This document shows positions 27,259 through 37,135 of a DNA stretch of 48,023 bases, piece by piece. The position numbers and the translations under genes are program-made. Source of the stretch: Thiotrichales bacterium. GTDB taxonomy: Bacteria; Pseudomonadota; Gammaproteobacteria; Beggiatoales; Beggiatoaceae. The stretch covers positions 1-48,023 of the forward strand of contig JADGEH010000028.1 of assembly GCA_016744475.1 (NCBI GenBank), read 5' to 3'. Every line of letters starts with the position of its first letter. Within the stretch, counting starts at the first letter, position 1. The notes under the pieces were generated by a model. The model was not told the DNA's origin. It saw only the letters and a program-made list of their open reading frames with translations, and did not search any database.

Positions 27259-28236
27259 TTACATTCTGGGTGCAGGTATTTTTTCTAGTACGGCGCGTAA
27301 CACATTATCCACCGCGTGCCCTTCAATTTCTAATTCAGGTGATAATGCCATGCGGTGTCGTAGTGTGGCAAAAGCAATATTTTTAATATCATCCGGTAAC
27401 ACAAAGCAACGTCCGGCTAATAATGCCGCTGCTCGTGCGGCGCGAATCAGAGAAATACTACCACGCGGGCCGGCTCCCATACTGATACCCGGCCATGAGC
27501 GCGTAGCAGCCACAATCTGTACAACATATTCGTAAATTTTCTCATCCACTTGCAACCCCGCCGTAATGCGCTGCAAGCTCACCACGTTTTCCGGTTTCAC
27601 CACGGGGTTGACCTGACTAACATCTAATTTGTCCCCAATTTTGGCGGATGTCACTTGTTTTAATAAGCGAATTTCTTCCGTTTCAGTCGGATAATCAATA
27701 TGAATTTTAAATAAAAAGCGGTCTAGTTGCGCTTCTGGTAATGGGTATGTGCCTTCTTGTTCCACCGGATTTTGTGTCGCCAACGTCATAAACGGTGCCG
27801 CCACCTTAAAGCCTTTACCTTCAATGGTCACTTGTTGTTCTTGCATCACCTCTAATAAGGCCGCCTGACTTTTTGCGGGAGCACGATTGATTTCATCCGC
27901 CAATAACAAATGCGTAAAAACCGGCCCTTTACGAATATGAAAAGACTCTGTTTTCAGGTCATACAAAGCATGTCCCGTGACATCGCTAGGCATTAAATCT
28001 GGTGTAAATTGAATGCGTGAAAAATCCCCATCAAAAGTTTTTGCCAAGGCTTGTACCAATAAGGTTTTCCCCAATCCTGGTACACCTTCAATCAACACAT
28101 GTCCCGCCGCCAACAATGCGATCAATACCTCTTCAATCACCTGTGTTTGTCCCACTAAGGCACGCGCCAGTTCTTCACGCATCCGCTGCACAATGTCAAT
28201 GGCCTTGTCTTCATGGGAACGGCTGGCCTGGGTCAT
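27259..28236 (-). CDS. MoxR-family AAA+ ATPase
   Basis: 325 aa. Walker A is GVPGLGKT (51-58), Walker B is LLLADEIN (110-117), and sensor 1 sits in TLATQNPVEQEGTYPLPEAQLDRF, the hallmark MoxR stretch. MoxR ATPases act as chaperones in maturation of protein complexes, commonly with DUF58 and von Willebrand A proteins. Here the gene overlaps the DUF4350 gene by 4 bp (ATGA), a usual partner, but no DUF58 or transglutaminase gene follows; the next gene is of unknown family. Start supported by AGGAGA. Confidence 0.95.
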   Translation of the reverse strand: MTQASRSHEDKAIDIVQRMREELARALVGQTQVIEEVLIALLAAGHVLIEGVPGLGKTLLVQALAKTFDGDFSRIQFTPDLMPSDVTGHALYDLKTESFHIRKGPVFTHLLLADEINRAPAKSQAALLEVMQEQQVTIEGKGFKVAAPFMTLATQNPVEQEGTYPLPEAQLDRFLFKIHIDYPTETEEIRLLKQVTSAKIGDKLDVSQVNPVVKPENVVSLQRITAGLQVDEKIYEYVVQIVAATRSWPGISMGAGPRGSISLIRAARAAALLAGRCFVLPDDIKNIAFATLRHRMALSPELEIEGHAVDNVLRAVLEKIPAPRM

Positions 28237-29468
28237 AAATGTCTCCTGATGTGATTAAGGCATTGCACCGCATCCGTTAAAGTCGCGGCGGAAGAAATCT
28301 GTTGTTCATATAACGCACATTGCACCCTATCTACTGACAACGCACAGTGTTCTGCCAAACATTGGCTTAAATCCTGGGGCGGTAAAGTAGACCAGAGAGG
28401 GTGACGACGTTGTAACTCTTTAAATAAATGCTGGCGCACACCGCGTAACAGTGACGCGGTATGTCCGGTATGCCAGAGAAATTCTCCACTGGCTTCAATA
28501 TGTTCCAATAAACGACGACGTTGTTGAGACGGTGGTTTCAATAATCCACCAAAACGCCGCGAAGCAGACCACAGCCAGAATAATAACAAAACACTTAAGC
28601 TGACTAATAAATACCAGGCTTGCTCCCACAGCAATGTCCATAAACTCGGCATTCCTTCCTCAAACTGCTGATCATCACTGCAATCTTCGCAATCACCCGC
28701 TTGCGTGGATTTACGCCGAATGCTGTCTTTATCCGCTGCCCCCTTACTTAGCGGATAGCTGAGCCAAACGTGCTGAGGACGTTGTTGAAGATTCAGCAAT
28801 GCCCAGAAAAAAGCCGCATGATCATGGGCATCAATCCGTGCATTGTGCAAAAACCAAACGTCTGTCAACAAGGTAAAATGCCCTTTACCCCATTTTAAGT
28901 GCAATAAATGCGGATTAGCCGGATCACTCTCCTGCGCTTGCAAGACATAATCAGGTTGAAAATTCACCACAAAGGGTTGCGGGTGAGATGCTAACAACGC
29001 ATGAATCGGTGGTGCTTGCAGAATCTCCTTGTCTTCTAACTCCAGACTCATTTGCTGCACTTCCAACGCTTGCAGAATCGGGTCTTCTTCAGCATCTTCT
29101 TGATTAAGCAAGGTATTGCTGACCATGATGACGTGTCCGCCTTGCGCCACCCAATCCAATAATTGTTGACTCTTAGTCTCGGATAAAGGCTGATAGCTGT
29201 GTACCAATACCAGCACATCATCTTCTTTCAATTGCTGCTTAACGTGAGGCGGGTGGTGTATGGTAGTGACTGTCATCGACATCCGTTGTAGCAAACGTTG
29301 TGCTGCCAGCAACGGGTCGTAACGCGCTACTCCTTGATAACCCACTTCTTTTTCTTCAGTGACACGCTCAACATGCTGCCATAGCCAGAATCCCGCACTG
29401 ATGAATATCAGCGATAAAAGACTCAATAGCACCAAGGCTAACCAATGCTGTCGAAAAAAATCTTGCAT
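28233..29468 (-). CDS. DUF4350-type membrane protein
   Basis: 411 aa from the ATG at 29468, preceded by AGGAAG; a TTG nine codons upstream is less likely. One N-terminal membrane helix (about 7-27) leads to an extracytoplasmic GATase-like domain with YDPLLAAQRLLQRM, DDVLVLVHSYQPLS and LLDWVAQGGHVIMVSN, the DUF4350 pattern. A second helix (WEQAWYLLVSLSVLLLFWLW) and a cytoplasmic C-terminal helical tail follow. The family is nearly always coded with MoxR and is thought to work with it in envelope processes. The 4-bp overlap with moxR indicates coupled translation. Confidence 0.87.
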   Translation of the reverse strand: MQDFFRQHWLALVLLSLLSLIFISAGFWLWQHVERVTEEKEVGYQGVARYDPLLAAQRLLQRMSMTVTTIHHPPHVKQQLKEDDVLVLVHSYQPLSETKSQQLLDWVAQGGHVIMVSNTLLNQEDAEEDPILQALEVQQMSLELEDKEILQAPPIHALLASHPQPFVVNFQPDYVLQAQESDPANPHLLHLKWGKGHFTLLTDVWFLHNARIDAHDHAAFFWALLNLQQRPQHVWLSYPLSKGAADKDSIRRKSTQAGDCEDCSDDQQFEEGMPSLWTLLWEQAWYLLVSLSVLLLFWLWSASRRFGGLLKPPSQQRRRLLEHIEASGEFLWHTGHTASLLRGVRQHLFKELQRRHPLWSTLPPQDLSQCLAEHCALSVDRVQCALYEQQISSAATLTDAVQCLNHIRRHL

Positions 29469-29507
29469 GAATATTTGCTTCCTGATGCGGCGCAAAGCTT
29501 AAGAATG

Positions 29508-29522
29508 GACTTGTCGCAAGTC
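29508..29522. repeat. Solo end of a type A element
   Basis: gacttgtcgcaagtc is itself a perfect palindrome and matches the terminal sequence of the type A elements. No body follows. It may be a relic left by deletion. Confidence 0.45.
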
Positions 29523-29660
29523 TAATAACATCTTTGCACCATCGCTACTCTCTCATCGAGCCTTTATTGTCTGCTCAATATACCTTACTCACCTGACACA
29601 CAGCGAGAACTGAACGAAAACATCCCGTTTTCCTCGAACGATGTAAACCGCCATTGTCGC

Positions 29661-29750
29661 TTATATTGCCTTTTTGCAGTATTTAGGTACGATAACCGCG
29701 TGATATTCGCTATCAAGTGAAGATGACAGCATCTGTACCGATCACCACAC
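29661..29750 (-). pseudogene. Remnant of an IS200/IS605-like TnpA transposase
   Basis: On the minus strand from 29714 one frame reads DSEYHAVIVPKYCKKAI and then stops (TAA 29663-29661). This matches the start of Y1 HUH transposases of the IS200/IS605 group, where (C/E)YH.V.(V/I)PKYR(K)K is conserved and the His belongs to that region. The frame is interrupted, the catalytic HUH and Tyr segments are absent, and the reading continues only in another frame. I treat it as a decayed fragment. The surrounding 29496-29863 holds no intact gene. Confidence 0.5.
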
Positions 29751-29863
29751 GTCCACAACTGATGATTCAGTACCTTGTATAGACTTCCAATATGAGCTTT
29801 CATTTTATGAGCTTCATAAGACTCACAAAATTTAAGTGTCTTTAATTAACCGGAGAAATCAAC

Positions 29864-32038
29864 ATGTCTTTTTCAAGTGGCTTTGTTTTTACTGCTATTT
29901 TAATTATTGGTGTCATGAGTGTCGGCATTGTCATGTTGGTGCTACGTTTTTTTCAAAAAGTACAACAAGGTAAAGCCTTGATTGTCAACACCATGAAAAC
30001 TGAACCCGTGGTGTCATTTACCGGGCGCATTGTCTTACCCGTGATCCACAAATCAGAAGTGATGGATATTTCTTTAAAAACTATTGAAATTGATCGTCGT
30101 GGACAAGAAGGACTCATTTGTAAAGACAATATTCGTGCAGATATTAAAGTGGCCTTTTTTGTACGAGTCAACAAAACCCCCGAAGATGTTTTAAAAGTGG
30201 CTCAAGCCATTGGCTGCGAACGCGCTTCGGATAAATCCACTTTAGAAGAATTATTTAATGCTAAATTTTCTGAAGCCTTAAAAACAGTGGGTAAACAACT
30301 CGATTTTGAAGATTTATATAAAGAGCGCGACTCCTTCCGTGACAGCATTATTCGCGTGATTGGTAAAGACTTAAATGGTTATGTATTAGAAGATGCTGCC
30401 ATTGATTTTCTGGAACAAACTCCGGTTAATTCTTTAGACCCCGATAATATCCTCGATGCCCAAGGGATTCGCAAAATCACCGAGTTGACTGCGATACAAC
30501 ATGTTCAAACTAACGAGTTTGAAAACAAAGAAAAAATGAACATTGCTCAGCAAAATGTCACGGCTAAAGAAGCAATTTTAGAACTTGAACGTCGCCAAGC
30601 TGATGCTGAAGCCAAACAGCAGAGAGAAATAGCCAATGTCAGAGACCGCGAACAAGCTGAAATTGATATTGTTGCTGCACAAGAAAAAGAAAAAGCCGGA
30701 CAAGCTAGAATTCTGGCAGAAGAACAAATTGATATTCGAGAAAAAAACAAGCAGCGTGAAGTTGAAGTCGCAGAACAAAATCGCCAGCGTGTAGTCGGCA
30801 TAGAATCTGAACGCGTACAACTGGCACGCGAGCAAGAAATTGTGGCTCGCGAGCGAGAAATAGAACTACAGCGCATTGCCAAAGAAAAAGCCATTGAAGA
30901 AGAACGCCGCGATATTGCCAATGTCGTGCGTGAACGAGTCATTGTCGAAAAAACTGTGGCTGAAGAAGAAGAAAAAACCAAAGAATTACACGCGGTCATG
31001 GAAGCGGAACGTGATAAGAAAGTCTTGATTCTGGGGGCGGAAGCCGAAGCCGAAGAAGTGTTAGTCAAAGACATTAAAGCCGCTGAAGCCTCTCAAAAAG
31101 CTTCAGAATTTCGCATTAAAGAACAATTATCTCAGGCCGAAGCGGATCGTGAGATGTCAGATAAACAAGCACTCGCCAAAATTCGTTTAGCTGAAGGCGT
31201 GCAAGCCGAATCTGCCGCAGAAGGACTCGCCAAAGTACGAGTGAAAGAAGCCAATGCCCTGGCTATCGAAAAAGAAGGGACTTCACAAGCCAGAGCTAAC
31301 CTGGAACTCGCACAAGCGGAAGCAACGGGTAAAGAAAAACTAGGGCTGGCAGAGGTTCATGTTAAAGAAGCCGATGCCGAAGCGGTGCAAAAACAAGGTG
31401 AAGCCGTCGCCGATGCATTGCTAAAACGCCTACAAGCTGAAGCATCAGGACGCGAAGCAGATGCTATAGCTATTGAAAAACAAGGCATTGCTGAAGCTAG
31501 AGCGATGCAAGAAAAACTTCTAGCAGAAGCGCAAGGGCTGGCAGAAAAATTCAAAGCCTTGGATGCACTCAGTGAATCAGGGCGAGCACACGAAGAATTC
31601 CGCGTGCGCTTAGAACAAGAACTGGTGATTGCCAAAGAACAATTTGCAACACAACAAGTCATGGCAGAAAAACAAGCAGAACTGCTGGGCGAAGCCTTTA
31701 AACATGCCAAAATTGACATTGTGGGCGGCGATCAAATCTTCTTTGACCGCATTATTAATGCGACCAGCATGGCAAAATCACTGGACGGCTTTGTACGCAA
31801 CAGTGAAACTGGACAAACTTTGCTCAAAGATTATTTAGAAGAAGATGCCAGTTTTGTCCAAGATATTAAAGAGATTTTGTCCAATCCGGCTGTTTCTTCG
31901 CAGGATTTATCCAATTTAAGCCTCTCCGCCTTTCTCGCTAAACTCATGATTAATGCATCACCTGAACAACAAAGCAAAATAAAACCTTTGTTGTCTTGGA
32001 TTGAAAAGAAAGGTTTATCTGATGTAGGTGTTAGCTAG
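29864..32038 (+). CDS. Flotillin/SPFH-domain membrane scaffold protein
   Basis: 724 aa. A single N-terminal membrane helix (about 8-27) is followed by an SPFH/band 7 domain (about 30-220, with TIEIDRRGQEGLICKDNIRADI and LNGYVLEDAAIDFLEQTP). A very long Ala/Glu/Lys/Gln coiled coil (about 220-610) has repeated AEA.G and KEA.A units, and a short helical tail ends the protein. Flotillins form oligomeric rafts in the membrane and organise protein complexes. It is longer than YqiK (~550 aa) because of the extended coiled coil. No NfeD gene, the frequent partner, is next to it. The start has CCGGAGAAATCAAC upstream. A terminator follows at 32090. Confidence 0.92.
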   Translation: MSFSSGFVFTAILIIGVMSVGIVMLVLRFFQKVQQGKALIVNTMKTEPVVSFTGRIVLPVIHKSEVMDISLKTIEIDRRGQEGLICKDNIRADIKVAFFVRVNKTPEDVLKVAQAIGCERASDKSTLEELFNAKFSEALKTVGKQLDFEDLYKERDSFRDSIIRVIGKDLNGYVLEDAAIDFLEQTPVNSLDPDNILDAQGIRKITELTAIQHVQTNEFENKEKMNIAQQNVTAKEAILELERRQADAEAKQQREIANVRDREQAEIDIVAAQEKEKAGQARILAEEQIDIREKNKQREVEVAEQNRQRVVGIESERVQLAREQEIVAREREIELQRIAKEKAIEEERRDIANVVRERVIVEKTVAEEEEKTKELHAVMEAERDKKVLILGAEAEAEEVLVKDIKAAEASQKASEFRIKEQLSQAEADREMSDKQALAKIRLAEGVQAESAAEGLAKVRVKEANALAIEKEGTSQARANLELAQAEATGKEKLGLAEVHVKEADAEAVQKQGEAVADALLKRLQAEASGREADAIAIEKQGIAEARAMQEKLLAEAQGLAEKFKALDALSESGRAHEEFRVRLEQELVIAKEQFATQQVMAEKQAELLGEAFKHAKIDIVGGDQIFFDRIINATSMAKSLDGFVRNSETGQTLLKDYLEEDASFVQDIKEILSNPAVSSQDLSNLSLSAFLAKLMINASPEQQSKIKPLLSWIEKKGLSDVGVS

Positions 32039-32089
32039 TCAAACCCAAATATCACCTTTTCCCTCACTCTATAAAACTCCCATTTGAGG

Positions 32090-32116
32090 AATAACATCGC
32101 TTAAAGCGATGTTATT
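32090..32116 (+). terminator. Hairpin terminator behind the flotillin gene
   Basis: aataacatcgctt (32090-32102) and aagcgatgttatt (32104-32116) are perfect complements around a single base; in practice an 11-bp stem with a 5-nt loop. A short T-rich tail follows. It lies 52 bp after the flotillin stop and before gltX. Confidence 0.7.
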
Positions 32117-32179
32117 TCTCAAGCACTATCACTCCGATAAACAAGTTCTACCCTTTTACTTTTAAGGTCACTAAACACT

Positions 32180-33598
32180 ATGACGATTCGTACCCGTTTT
32201 GCTCCCAGTCCCACCGGTTATTTACATATTGGCGGTGTGCGTACCGCGCTATTTTCTTGGCTTTATGCCCGTAAACTGGGTGGAGAGTTTGTGCTACGGA
32301 TTGAGGATACAGATCGGGAACGTTCAACAGAAGCGTCCGTGCAAGCTATTTTACAAGGCATGGAATGGTTGGGTTTAAATGCAGATGAAGGGCCTTTTTA
32401 TCAAACTCAGCGCTTTGATCGTTATAAAGAAATTATTCAACAATTATTGGATAAAGGCTTGGCTTATTATTGCTATTCTTCTAAAGAAGAACTAGAGAAA
32501 ATGCGCGAAGAACAAATAAGCCGCAAAGAGAAACCGCGTTACAACGGATTGTGGCGTGATAGTGATCAAACTCCACCTGAAGGCGTGTCACCCGTCATTC
32601 GCTTCAAAAATCCGATGCACGGTGAAGTAGTGTTTAAAGACATGATTAAAGGTGTGATTAGCGTACAGAATAGCGAATTAGATGATTTGATTATTGCGCG
32701 TGCTGATGGCACACCCACTTATAACTTAACCGTCGTTGTTGATGATATGGATATGGGTATTACGCATGTGATTCGTGGTGATGATCATGTCAATAACACG
32801 CCTCGCCAAATCAATATTTTACAAGCATTAGGGGCCAACCCTCCAGTGTATGCTCATGTTCCTATGATTCTAGGTACAGATGGACAGCGTTTATCTAAGC
32901 GCCACGGTGCAGTCAGCGTATTGCAATACAAAGAAGAGGGGTATTTGCCTGAAGCTTTATTGAATTATTTAGTGCGTTTAGGCTGGTCTCACGGAGATCA
33001 AGAAATTTTTTCTTTGGATGAAATGATTGAGCTGTTTGATGTCACTGATGTTAATCGTGCCGCATCCGCTTTCAACCAGGAAAAGCTACAATGGTTAAAC
33101 CAGCAATACATTAAAACCTTACCGGCAGAACAATTAGCGCCCGTACTAGGAGAACAACTAGCAGCTTTAGGCATTGAAGTAGGAACATTTCCACCTTTAA
33201 GTGAAGTGGTCAAAGCACAAAACGAACGAGCCAAAACAATGGTGGAGATGGCAGAAAACAGCCGCTTTTTTTATGCTGATTTTGCAGCCTTTGATGAGAA
33301 AGCGGCTAAGAAAAACTTGAAAGCCAACATCCTCGAACCCTTACGGACGCTCACGCAACGTTTAGACGCTTTACCCGACCAAGAATGGTTAGCAGAACCC
33401 ATCCATAATACGTTGATAGCGGTGGCTGAAGAATTGGAGTTAAAACTAGGGAAATTAGCACAACCACTGCGCGTGGCGGTCACGGGGGGCGCTGTATCGC
33501 CACCGATTGACATCACGGTTGAATTGATCGGCAAAACCCGCAGTATCGAGCGTTTGAATAAAGCTTTAGCTCACATAGAGCAGTTAAGCCCAAGCTAA
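32180..33598 (+). CDS. gltX: Glutamyl-tRNA synthetase
   Basis: 472 aa class I synthetase. The HIGH-type motif is HIGG (16-19) within [19 protein letters not shown]; the KMSKS-type motif is LSKRHG (238-243). Also typical are [26 protein letters not shown] and [15 protein letters not shown]. The C-terminal anticodon-binding helices are complete ([16 protein letters not shown]). The length is normal for the bacterial enzyme. The stop TAA (33596-33598) is itself the 3-bp target duplication of a type B element that begins at the next base. Confidence 0.98.
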   Translation: MTIRTRFAPSPTGYLHIGGVRTALFSWLYARKLGGEFVLRIEDTDRERSTEASVQAILQGMEWLGLNADEGPFYQTQRFDRYKEIIQQLLDKGLAYYCYSSKEELEKMREEQISRKEKPRYNGLWRDSDQTPPEGVSPVIRFKNPMHGEVVFKDMIKGVISVQNSELDDLIIARADGTPTYNLTVVVDDMDMGITHVIRGDDHVNNTPRQINILQALGANPPVYAHVPMILGTDGQRLSKRHGAVSVLQYKEEGYLPEALLNYLVRLGWSHGDQEIFSLDEMIELFDVTDVNRAASAFNQEKLQWLNQQYIKTLPAEQLAPVLGEQLAALGIEVGTFPPLSEVVKAQNERAKTMVEMAENSRFFYADFAAFDEKAAKKNLKANILEPLRTLTQRLDALPDQEWLAEPIHNTLIAVAEELELKLGKLAQPLRVAVTGGAVSPPIDITVELIGKTRSIERLNKALAHIEQLSPS

Positions 33599-33756
33599 GA
33601 GCCTATACGAAAACGGGAAAATCGGCTGCAAATCCGCCCTTTTGGGCAGGTTTTCCGCTTTTTATCAACACACGCCCGCTATTCGCCTTAAAAAACCGAA
33701 AAACCTGCCTCAAAATAGCGCATTTTCGCTTCGATTCCCCATCTTCGTATAGGCTC
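33599..33756. repeat. Miniature inverted-repeat element, type B copy 1 (158 bp)
   Basis: Ends GAGCCTATACGAA and TTCGTATAGGCTC, flanked by TAA on both sides (33596-33598 and 33757-33759). The interior has a ttttccgctttttat segment and A-runs shared with type A. It begins immediately after the gltX stop codon, which coincides with the left TAA. Confidence 0.9.
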
Positions 33757-33871
33757 TAAGATTAAGTTTGTCATTTCGTACCCGTTCTACCCCAACAGAG
33801 AAAGCAGAGGAATGGGCAAGATGGTGGGCACGCAAGGCGCGTGGGAGCAGAATAGATGCTGATAAACAAAA

Positions 33872-33923
33872 AAAGCCTTTGCGCAACATCAGTCATGACA
33901 ACCGGATGTTACGCAAAGGCTTT
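33872..33923 (-). terminator. Intrinsic terminator of dnaK
   Basis: Arms 33872-33890 and 33905-33923 pair over 19 positions with one mismatch (aaagcctttgcg / cgcaaaggcttt core) around a 14-nt loop. On the minus strand a T-rich run follows (complement of aaacaaaaaaa). It stands about 70 bp beyond the dnaK stop. T-rich sequence on the other side means it could also stop plus-strand transcripts. Confidence 0.82.
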
Positions 33924-33939
33924 GTTTTAAGCCATGTAG

Positions 33940-33971
33940 GGTGGAATAGAATAGCGACAGCGTATTCCACC
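33940..33971. repeat. Small GGTGGAATA...TATTCCACC palindrome
   Basis: Perfect 9-bp arms (33940-33948 and 33963-33971) with a 14-nt loop, between the dnaK stop and its terminator. It resembles dispersed palindromic repeats and has no coding content. Confidence 0.55.
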
Positions 33972-33991
33972 TTTTATGACTACAAGATCAG

Positions 33992-35971
33992 TTATTTCTT
34001 ATCCTTAATTTCCTCAAACTCCGCGTCCACGACATTATCATCCGCAGGTTTTTTCTCTGGCTCTGCTTGCCCTGCACCCGCAGCAGCGGCAGCCGCTGCT
34101 TCAGCCGCGTCGGTGAAACCACCCGCAGCTCCTGCGGCATCCGCATCACCACCCGCTTGTGCATACATTTGCTCAGCTAATTTACCGGATACTTCTGCCA
34201 GTGCTTTAGTTTTGCCTTCAATATCATCTGCGTCGTCACCTTTCATGGCTTCTTTCAAAGCTTCAACGGCGGCAGAGATGCGTTCTTTTTCATCAGCTTC
34301 TACTTTATCGCCTAAGTCTTCCAAAGATTTTTCGGTGGCGTGAATCATATTATCGGCTTGATTACGCGCAGTGATTAAGACTTGGAATTGCTTATCTTCT
34401 TCGGCGTGTGCTTCAGCATCTTTCACCATTTTATCAACTTCTTCATCGGATAAACCACTTGAAGCCGTGATGCGAATAGATTGCTCTTTGCCCGTCGCTT
34501 TATCTTTTGCTGATACATGCAAAATACCATTGGCATCAATATCAAAAGTCACTTCAATTTGTGGTACACCTCGACGTGCTGGCGGAATATCGGCTAAATC
34601 AAAACGTCCTAATGATTTATTCGCTGAAGCCATTTCTCGTTCACCTTGTAAAACATGAACGGTCACAGCGGTTTGATTGTCATCCGCAGTCGAGAAAATC
34701 TGTGAGGCTTTAGTCGGAATAGTGGTGTTTTTCTCAATCAATTTAGTCATCACACCACCCAGCGTTTCAATACCTAAACTCAGTGGAGTCACGTCTAATA
34801 ATAATACATCTTTCACATCGCCAGCCAATACACCACCTTGAATAGACGCGCCGACAGCGACAGCTTCATCAGGGTTGACATCTTTGCGGGGGGCTTTGCC
34901 GAAGAATTTTTCCACTTCTTCTTGCACTTTAGGCATACGTGATTGACCACCGACTAAAATGATTTCATCCACTTCTGAGGCGGATAAACCCGCATCATTC
35001 AAGGCGGTTTTGCAAGGTTCAATCGTGCGCATGACTAAATCTTCTACTAATGCTTCAAACTTGGCACGGGTAAGTTTTAAGTTCAAATGCTTAGGCCCAC
35101 TGGCATCAGCCGTGATGTAAGGCAAATTGATGTCGGTTTGTTGACCCGCAGACAATTCAATTTTAGCTTTTTCTGCGGCTTCTTTTAGACGTTGTAAAGC
35201 TAATGGATCATTGTGCAGATCAAAGCCAGTGTCTTTTTTGAATTCATCGGCTAAGTAGTTGATGATACGCAAATCAAAATCTTCACCACCTAAGAAAGTG
35301 TCGCCGTTGGTGGATAACACTTCAAATTGGTGTTCGCCATCAATGTCTGCAATTTCAATAATGGAAATATCGAAAGTACCACCACCCAAGTCATACACTG
35401 CGATTTTAACGTCACCGCGTTTTTTGTCTAAACCATAAGCCAGTGCTGCTGCGGTAGGTTCATTAATGATACGTTTGACTTCTAAACCTGCAATGCGGCC
35501 TGCATCTTTAGTGGCTTGACGTTGGGAATCATTAAAGTAAGCAGGCACTGTAATCACAGCTTCAGTGACTTCTTCGCCTAGATAGTCTTCAGCGGTTTTT
35601 TTCATTTTTTGCAAAACACGCGCAGAAATTTCTGGCGGTGCCATTTTTTTGCCTTTGACTTCTACCCAAGCATCGCCGTTATCCGCACCGACAATGGAAT
35701 AAGACACCATTTTCGCGTCGCGTTGTACCACTTCATCTTTAAAGCGGCGACCAATTAAACGTTTCACGGCAAATAAGGTATTGCTGGGATTTGTGACGGC
35801 TTGGCGTTTAGCGGATTGACCGACTAACACTTCATCGTCGTTGGTAAAAGCAACAATGGACGGCGTGGTACGTCCGCCTTCGCTGTTTTCAATCACGCGA
35901 GCTGTGCCGCCTTCCATGACTGCCACACAAGAGTTGGTGGTGCCTAAGTCAATGCCAATGATTTTTCCCAT
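33992..35971 (-). CDS. dnaK: Chaperone DnaK (Hsp70)
   Basis: 659 aa. The ATPase domain shows [18 protein letters not shown], the second phosphate loop [13 protein letters not shown], and [12 protein letters not shown]. The linker [19 protein letters not shown] leads to the substrate-binding domain and an Ala-rich lid. The tail ends in [11 protein letters not shown], close to the usual EEVKDKK. It works with GrpE and DnaJ in folding and heat-shock control. A perfect sigma-32 promoter lies upstream (36057-36084). dnaJ, normally next in the operon, is missing: a terminator follows and the region beyond is convergent with gltX. Confidence 0.99.
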   Translation of the reverse strand: MGKIIGIDLGTTNSCVAVMEGGTARVIENSEGGRTTPSIVAFTNDDEVLVGQSAKRQAVTNPSNTLFAVKRLIGRRFKDEVVQRDAKMVSYSIVGADNGDAWVEVKGKKMAPPEISARVLQKMKKTAEDYLGEEVTEAVITVPAYFNDSQRQATKDAGRIAGLEVKRIINEPTAAALAYGLDKKRGDVKIAVYDLGGGTFDISIIEIADIDGEHQFEVLSTNGDTFLGGEDFDLRIINYLADEFKKDTGFDLHNDPLALQRLKEAAEKAKIELSAGQQTDINLPYITADASGPKHLNLKLTRAKFEALVEDLVMRTIEPCKTALNDAGLSASEVDEIILVGGQSRMPKVQEEVEKFFGKAPRKDVNPDEAVAVGASIQGGVLAGDVKDVLLLDVTPLSLGIETLGGVMTKLIEKNTTIPTKASQIFSTADDNQTAVTVHVLQGEREMASANKSLGRFDLADIPPARRGVPQIEVTFDIDANGILHVSAKDKATGKEQSIRITASSGLSDEEVDKMVKDAEAHAEEDKQFQVLITARNQADNMIHATEKSLEDLGDKVEADEKERISAAVEALKEAMKGDDADDIEGKTKALAEVSGKLAEQMYAQAGGDADAAGAAGGFTDAAEAAAAAAAGAGQAEPEKKPADDNVVDAEFEEIKDKK

Positions 35972-36056
35972 GATATTTTCCTTAAATTAATAAACGCGGC
36001 GGATGGCCTGCGTATGGTTAAGTGGTTAAACCTGAGTGGTTTTTAAGTTGTCTTTG

Positions 36057-36084
36057 AAATGGGGGAGCTTGTTTGAGTTTCAAG
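36057..36084 (-). promoter_or_regulatory. Sigma-32 heat-shock promoter of dnaK
   Basis: On the minus strand: -35 CTTGAAA (36084-36078), 13-nt spacer, -10 CCCCATTT (36064-36057). Both boxes match the RpoH consensus (CTTGAAA / CCCCATNT) exactly. The start codon of dnaK is about 86 bp downstream. Confidence 0.9.
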
Positions 36085-36129
36085 CCAATTAAAACTCAAT
36101 TCAGCCAGTGCTCAGAGGTCGGTTCACAT

Positions 36130-36798
36130 TTACTCAGCACTGACAATGACTAAAGCGGGACGCAATAAACGCCCATTCAATTGATAGCCTTTTTGATGCA
36201 CGATTAATACGGTATTGGGTTCTGCATCAGGGCTGGGCATCATTGACATGGCTTGATGCAATTCAGGATTGAATTTTTCACCCATGGGGTTGATTTCTTC
36301 AATATTGAACTTGTCCATGGCTGTAGTGAGTATTTTTAAAATTAAGGTGCTGCCTTCTTGAAGGTTACTTAAATTAACTGCTTCATCTTGATTTTTATCT
36401 GCATTTGATAATTCAGCATCATGCAGCTCCATGCTGTCTTTCACGGGCAACAATTCTACAGCGAAATTTTTCAAGCCAAATTTATGTGCATCTTCTACTT
36501 CGCGTTGCATACGTTTTCGAGTGTTATCAATGTCTGCTTGCTGACGCACTAATTGATCTTGTGTATCTTGCAATTGAGATTGTAGCCATTCAACTTGTTT
36601 TTGTAGTTCCTTAACAGATAACGAGTCTTCATTGTTGCTGGAATCAGCCATTTCTTCGGCGATTTCTTCAGCAGTTTCTACTGTCCCACTTAACACTTCA
36701 ACAGTGTCTTGCCCATTTGGCTCATCCGCAGAAGCTGCTGTTTCTACAACAGAATCATCTACAGCGCTTGTGGTGTCTGGCTTAACGGTGTCTGACAT
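36130..36798 (-). CDS. grpE: Nucleotide exchange factor GrpE
   Basis: 222 aa. A long acidic N-terminal tail (residues ~1-65) precedes the coiled-coil (LQKQVEWLQSQLQDTQDQLVRQQADIDNTRKRMQ) and the C-terminal beta domain with GEKFNPELHQAM and VLIVHQKGYQLNGRLLRPALVIVS, the family signature. It opens the nucleotide pocket of DnaK. AAGGAGAA lies upstream of the start. A separate sigma-32 promoter precedes it, and dnaK follows 158 bp downstream behind its own promoter. The acidic leader is longer than in E. coli (197 aa). Confidence 0.97.
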   Translation of the reverse strand: MSDTVKPDTTSAVDDSVVETAASADEPNGQDTVEVLSGTVETAEEIAEEMADSSNNEDSLSVKELQKQVEWLQSQLQDTQDQLVRQQADIDNTRKRMQREVEDAHKFGLKNFAVELLPVKDSMELHDAELSNADKNQDEAVNLSNLQEGSTLILKILTTAMDKFNIEEINPMGEKFNPELHQAMSMMPSPDAEPNTVLIVHQKGYQLNGRLLRPALVIVSAE

Positions 36799-36836
36799 CG
36801 GCTTATGTTCTCCTTGGCCTTAAAAAACTGTGCTCG

Positions 36837-36864
36837 TTATGGGGTTGCTTACAAAGGGTTCAAG
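36837..36864 (-). promoter_or_regulatory. Sigma-32 heat-shock promoter of grpE
   Basis: On the minus strand: -35 CTTGAAC (36864-36858), 13-nt spacer, -10 CCCCATAA (36844-36837). One mismatch to consensus in each box. It has the same spacing as the dnaK promoter and lies about 40 bp before the grpE start. Confidence 0.85.
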
Positions 36865-37009
36865 GCTTTATTCACGATGCTGACATAAAGGGAGCCTTTG
36901 GGTGATTGAATGGCAGCCCGATGGCATCGAAATACCTCAATTTATGGTAAATTTGTCACAATTTATATCAGCTAACGCAAAGGCTCGATTTTGCGTCACG
37001 TCAACATTA

Positions 37010-37096
37010 GAGCCTATACGAAAACGGGATAATCGGTTGCAAACCTGCCTCAAAATGGCGAGTTTTCGCTTCGATTCCCCATCTTCGTATAGTCTC
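37010..37096. repeat. Miniature inverted-repeat element, type B copy 2 (87 bp short form)
   Basis: Ends GAGCCTATACGAA and TTCGTATAGTCTC, flanked by TTA on both sides (37007-37009 and 37097-37099). It is an internally deleted version of the 158-bp form and nearly identical (in inverse orientation) to the copy at 45926-46012. It lies 39 bp upstream of tesA, in its probable promoter/leader. Confidence 0.88.
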
Positions 37097-37135
37097 TTAG
37101 ACTGGCAACACGTCTATTTACTACAGGATTCACTC

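Noticed and set aside
29585-29803. 72-codon minus-strand frame
   Set aside because: Not a gene as such; a neighbouring frame carries the IS200-like motif, so the segment is treated as a decayed transposase.
30547-31719. Ser/Ala-rich minus-strand frames under the flotillin gene
   Set aside because: Antisense of the Glu/Ala/Lys coiled-coil codons.
33768-34343. 191-codon plus-strand frame
   Set aside because: Most of it is the complement of the dnaK 3' end; the start lies among a terminator and palindromes and the product is Ser/Ala-rich noise.
36902-37135. N-terminal extension of the tesA frame
   Set aside because: It runs through the 87-bp mobile element, lacks a binding site, and would hide the signal peptide that begins at 37136.
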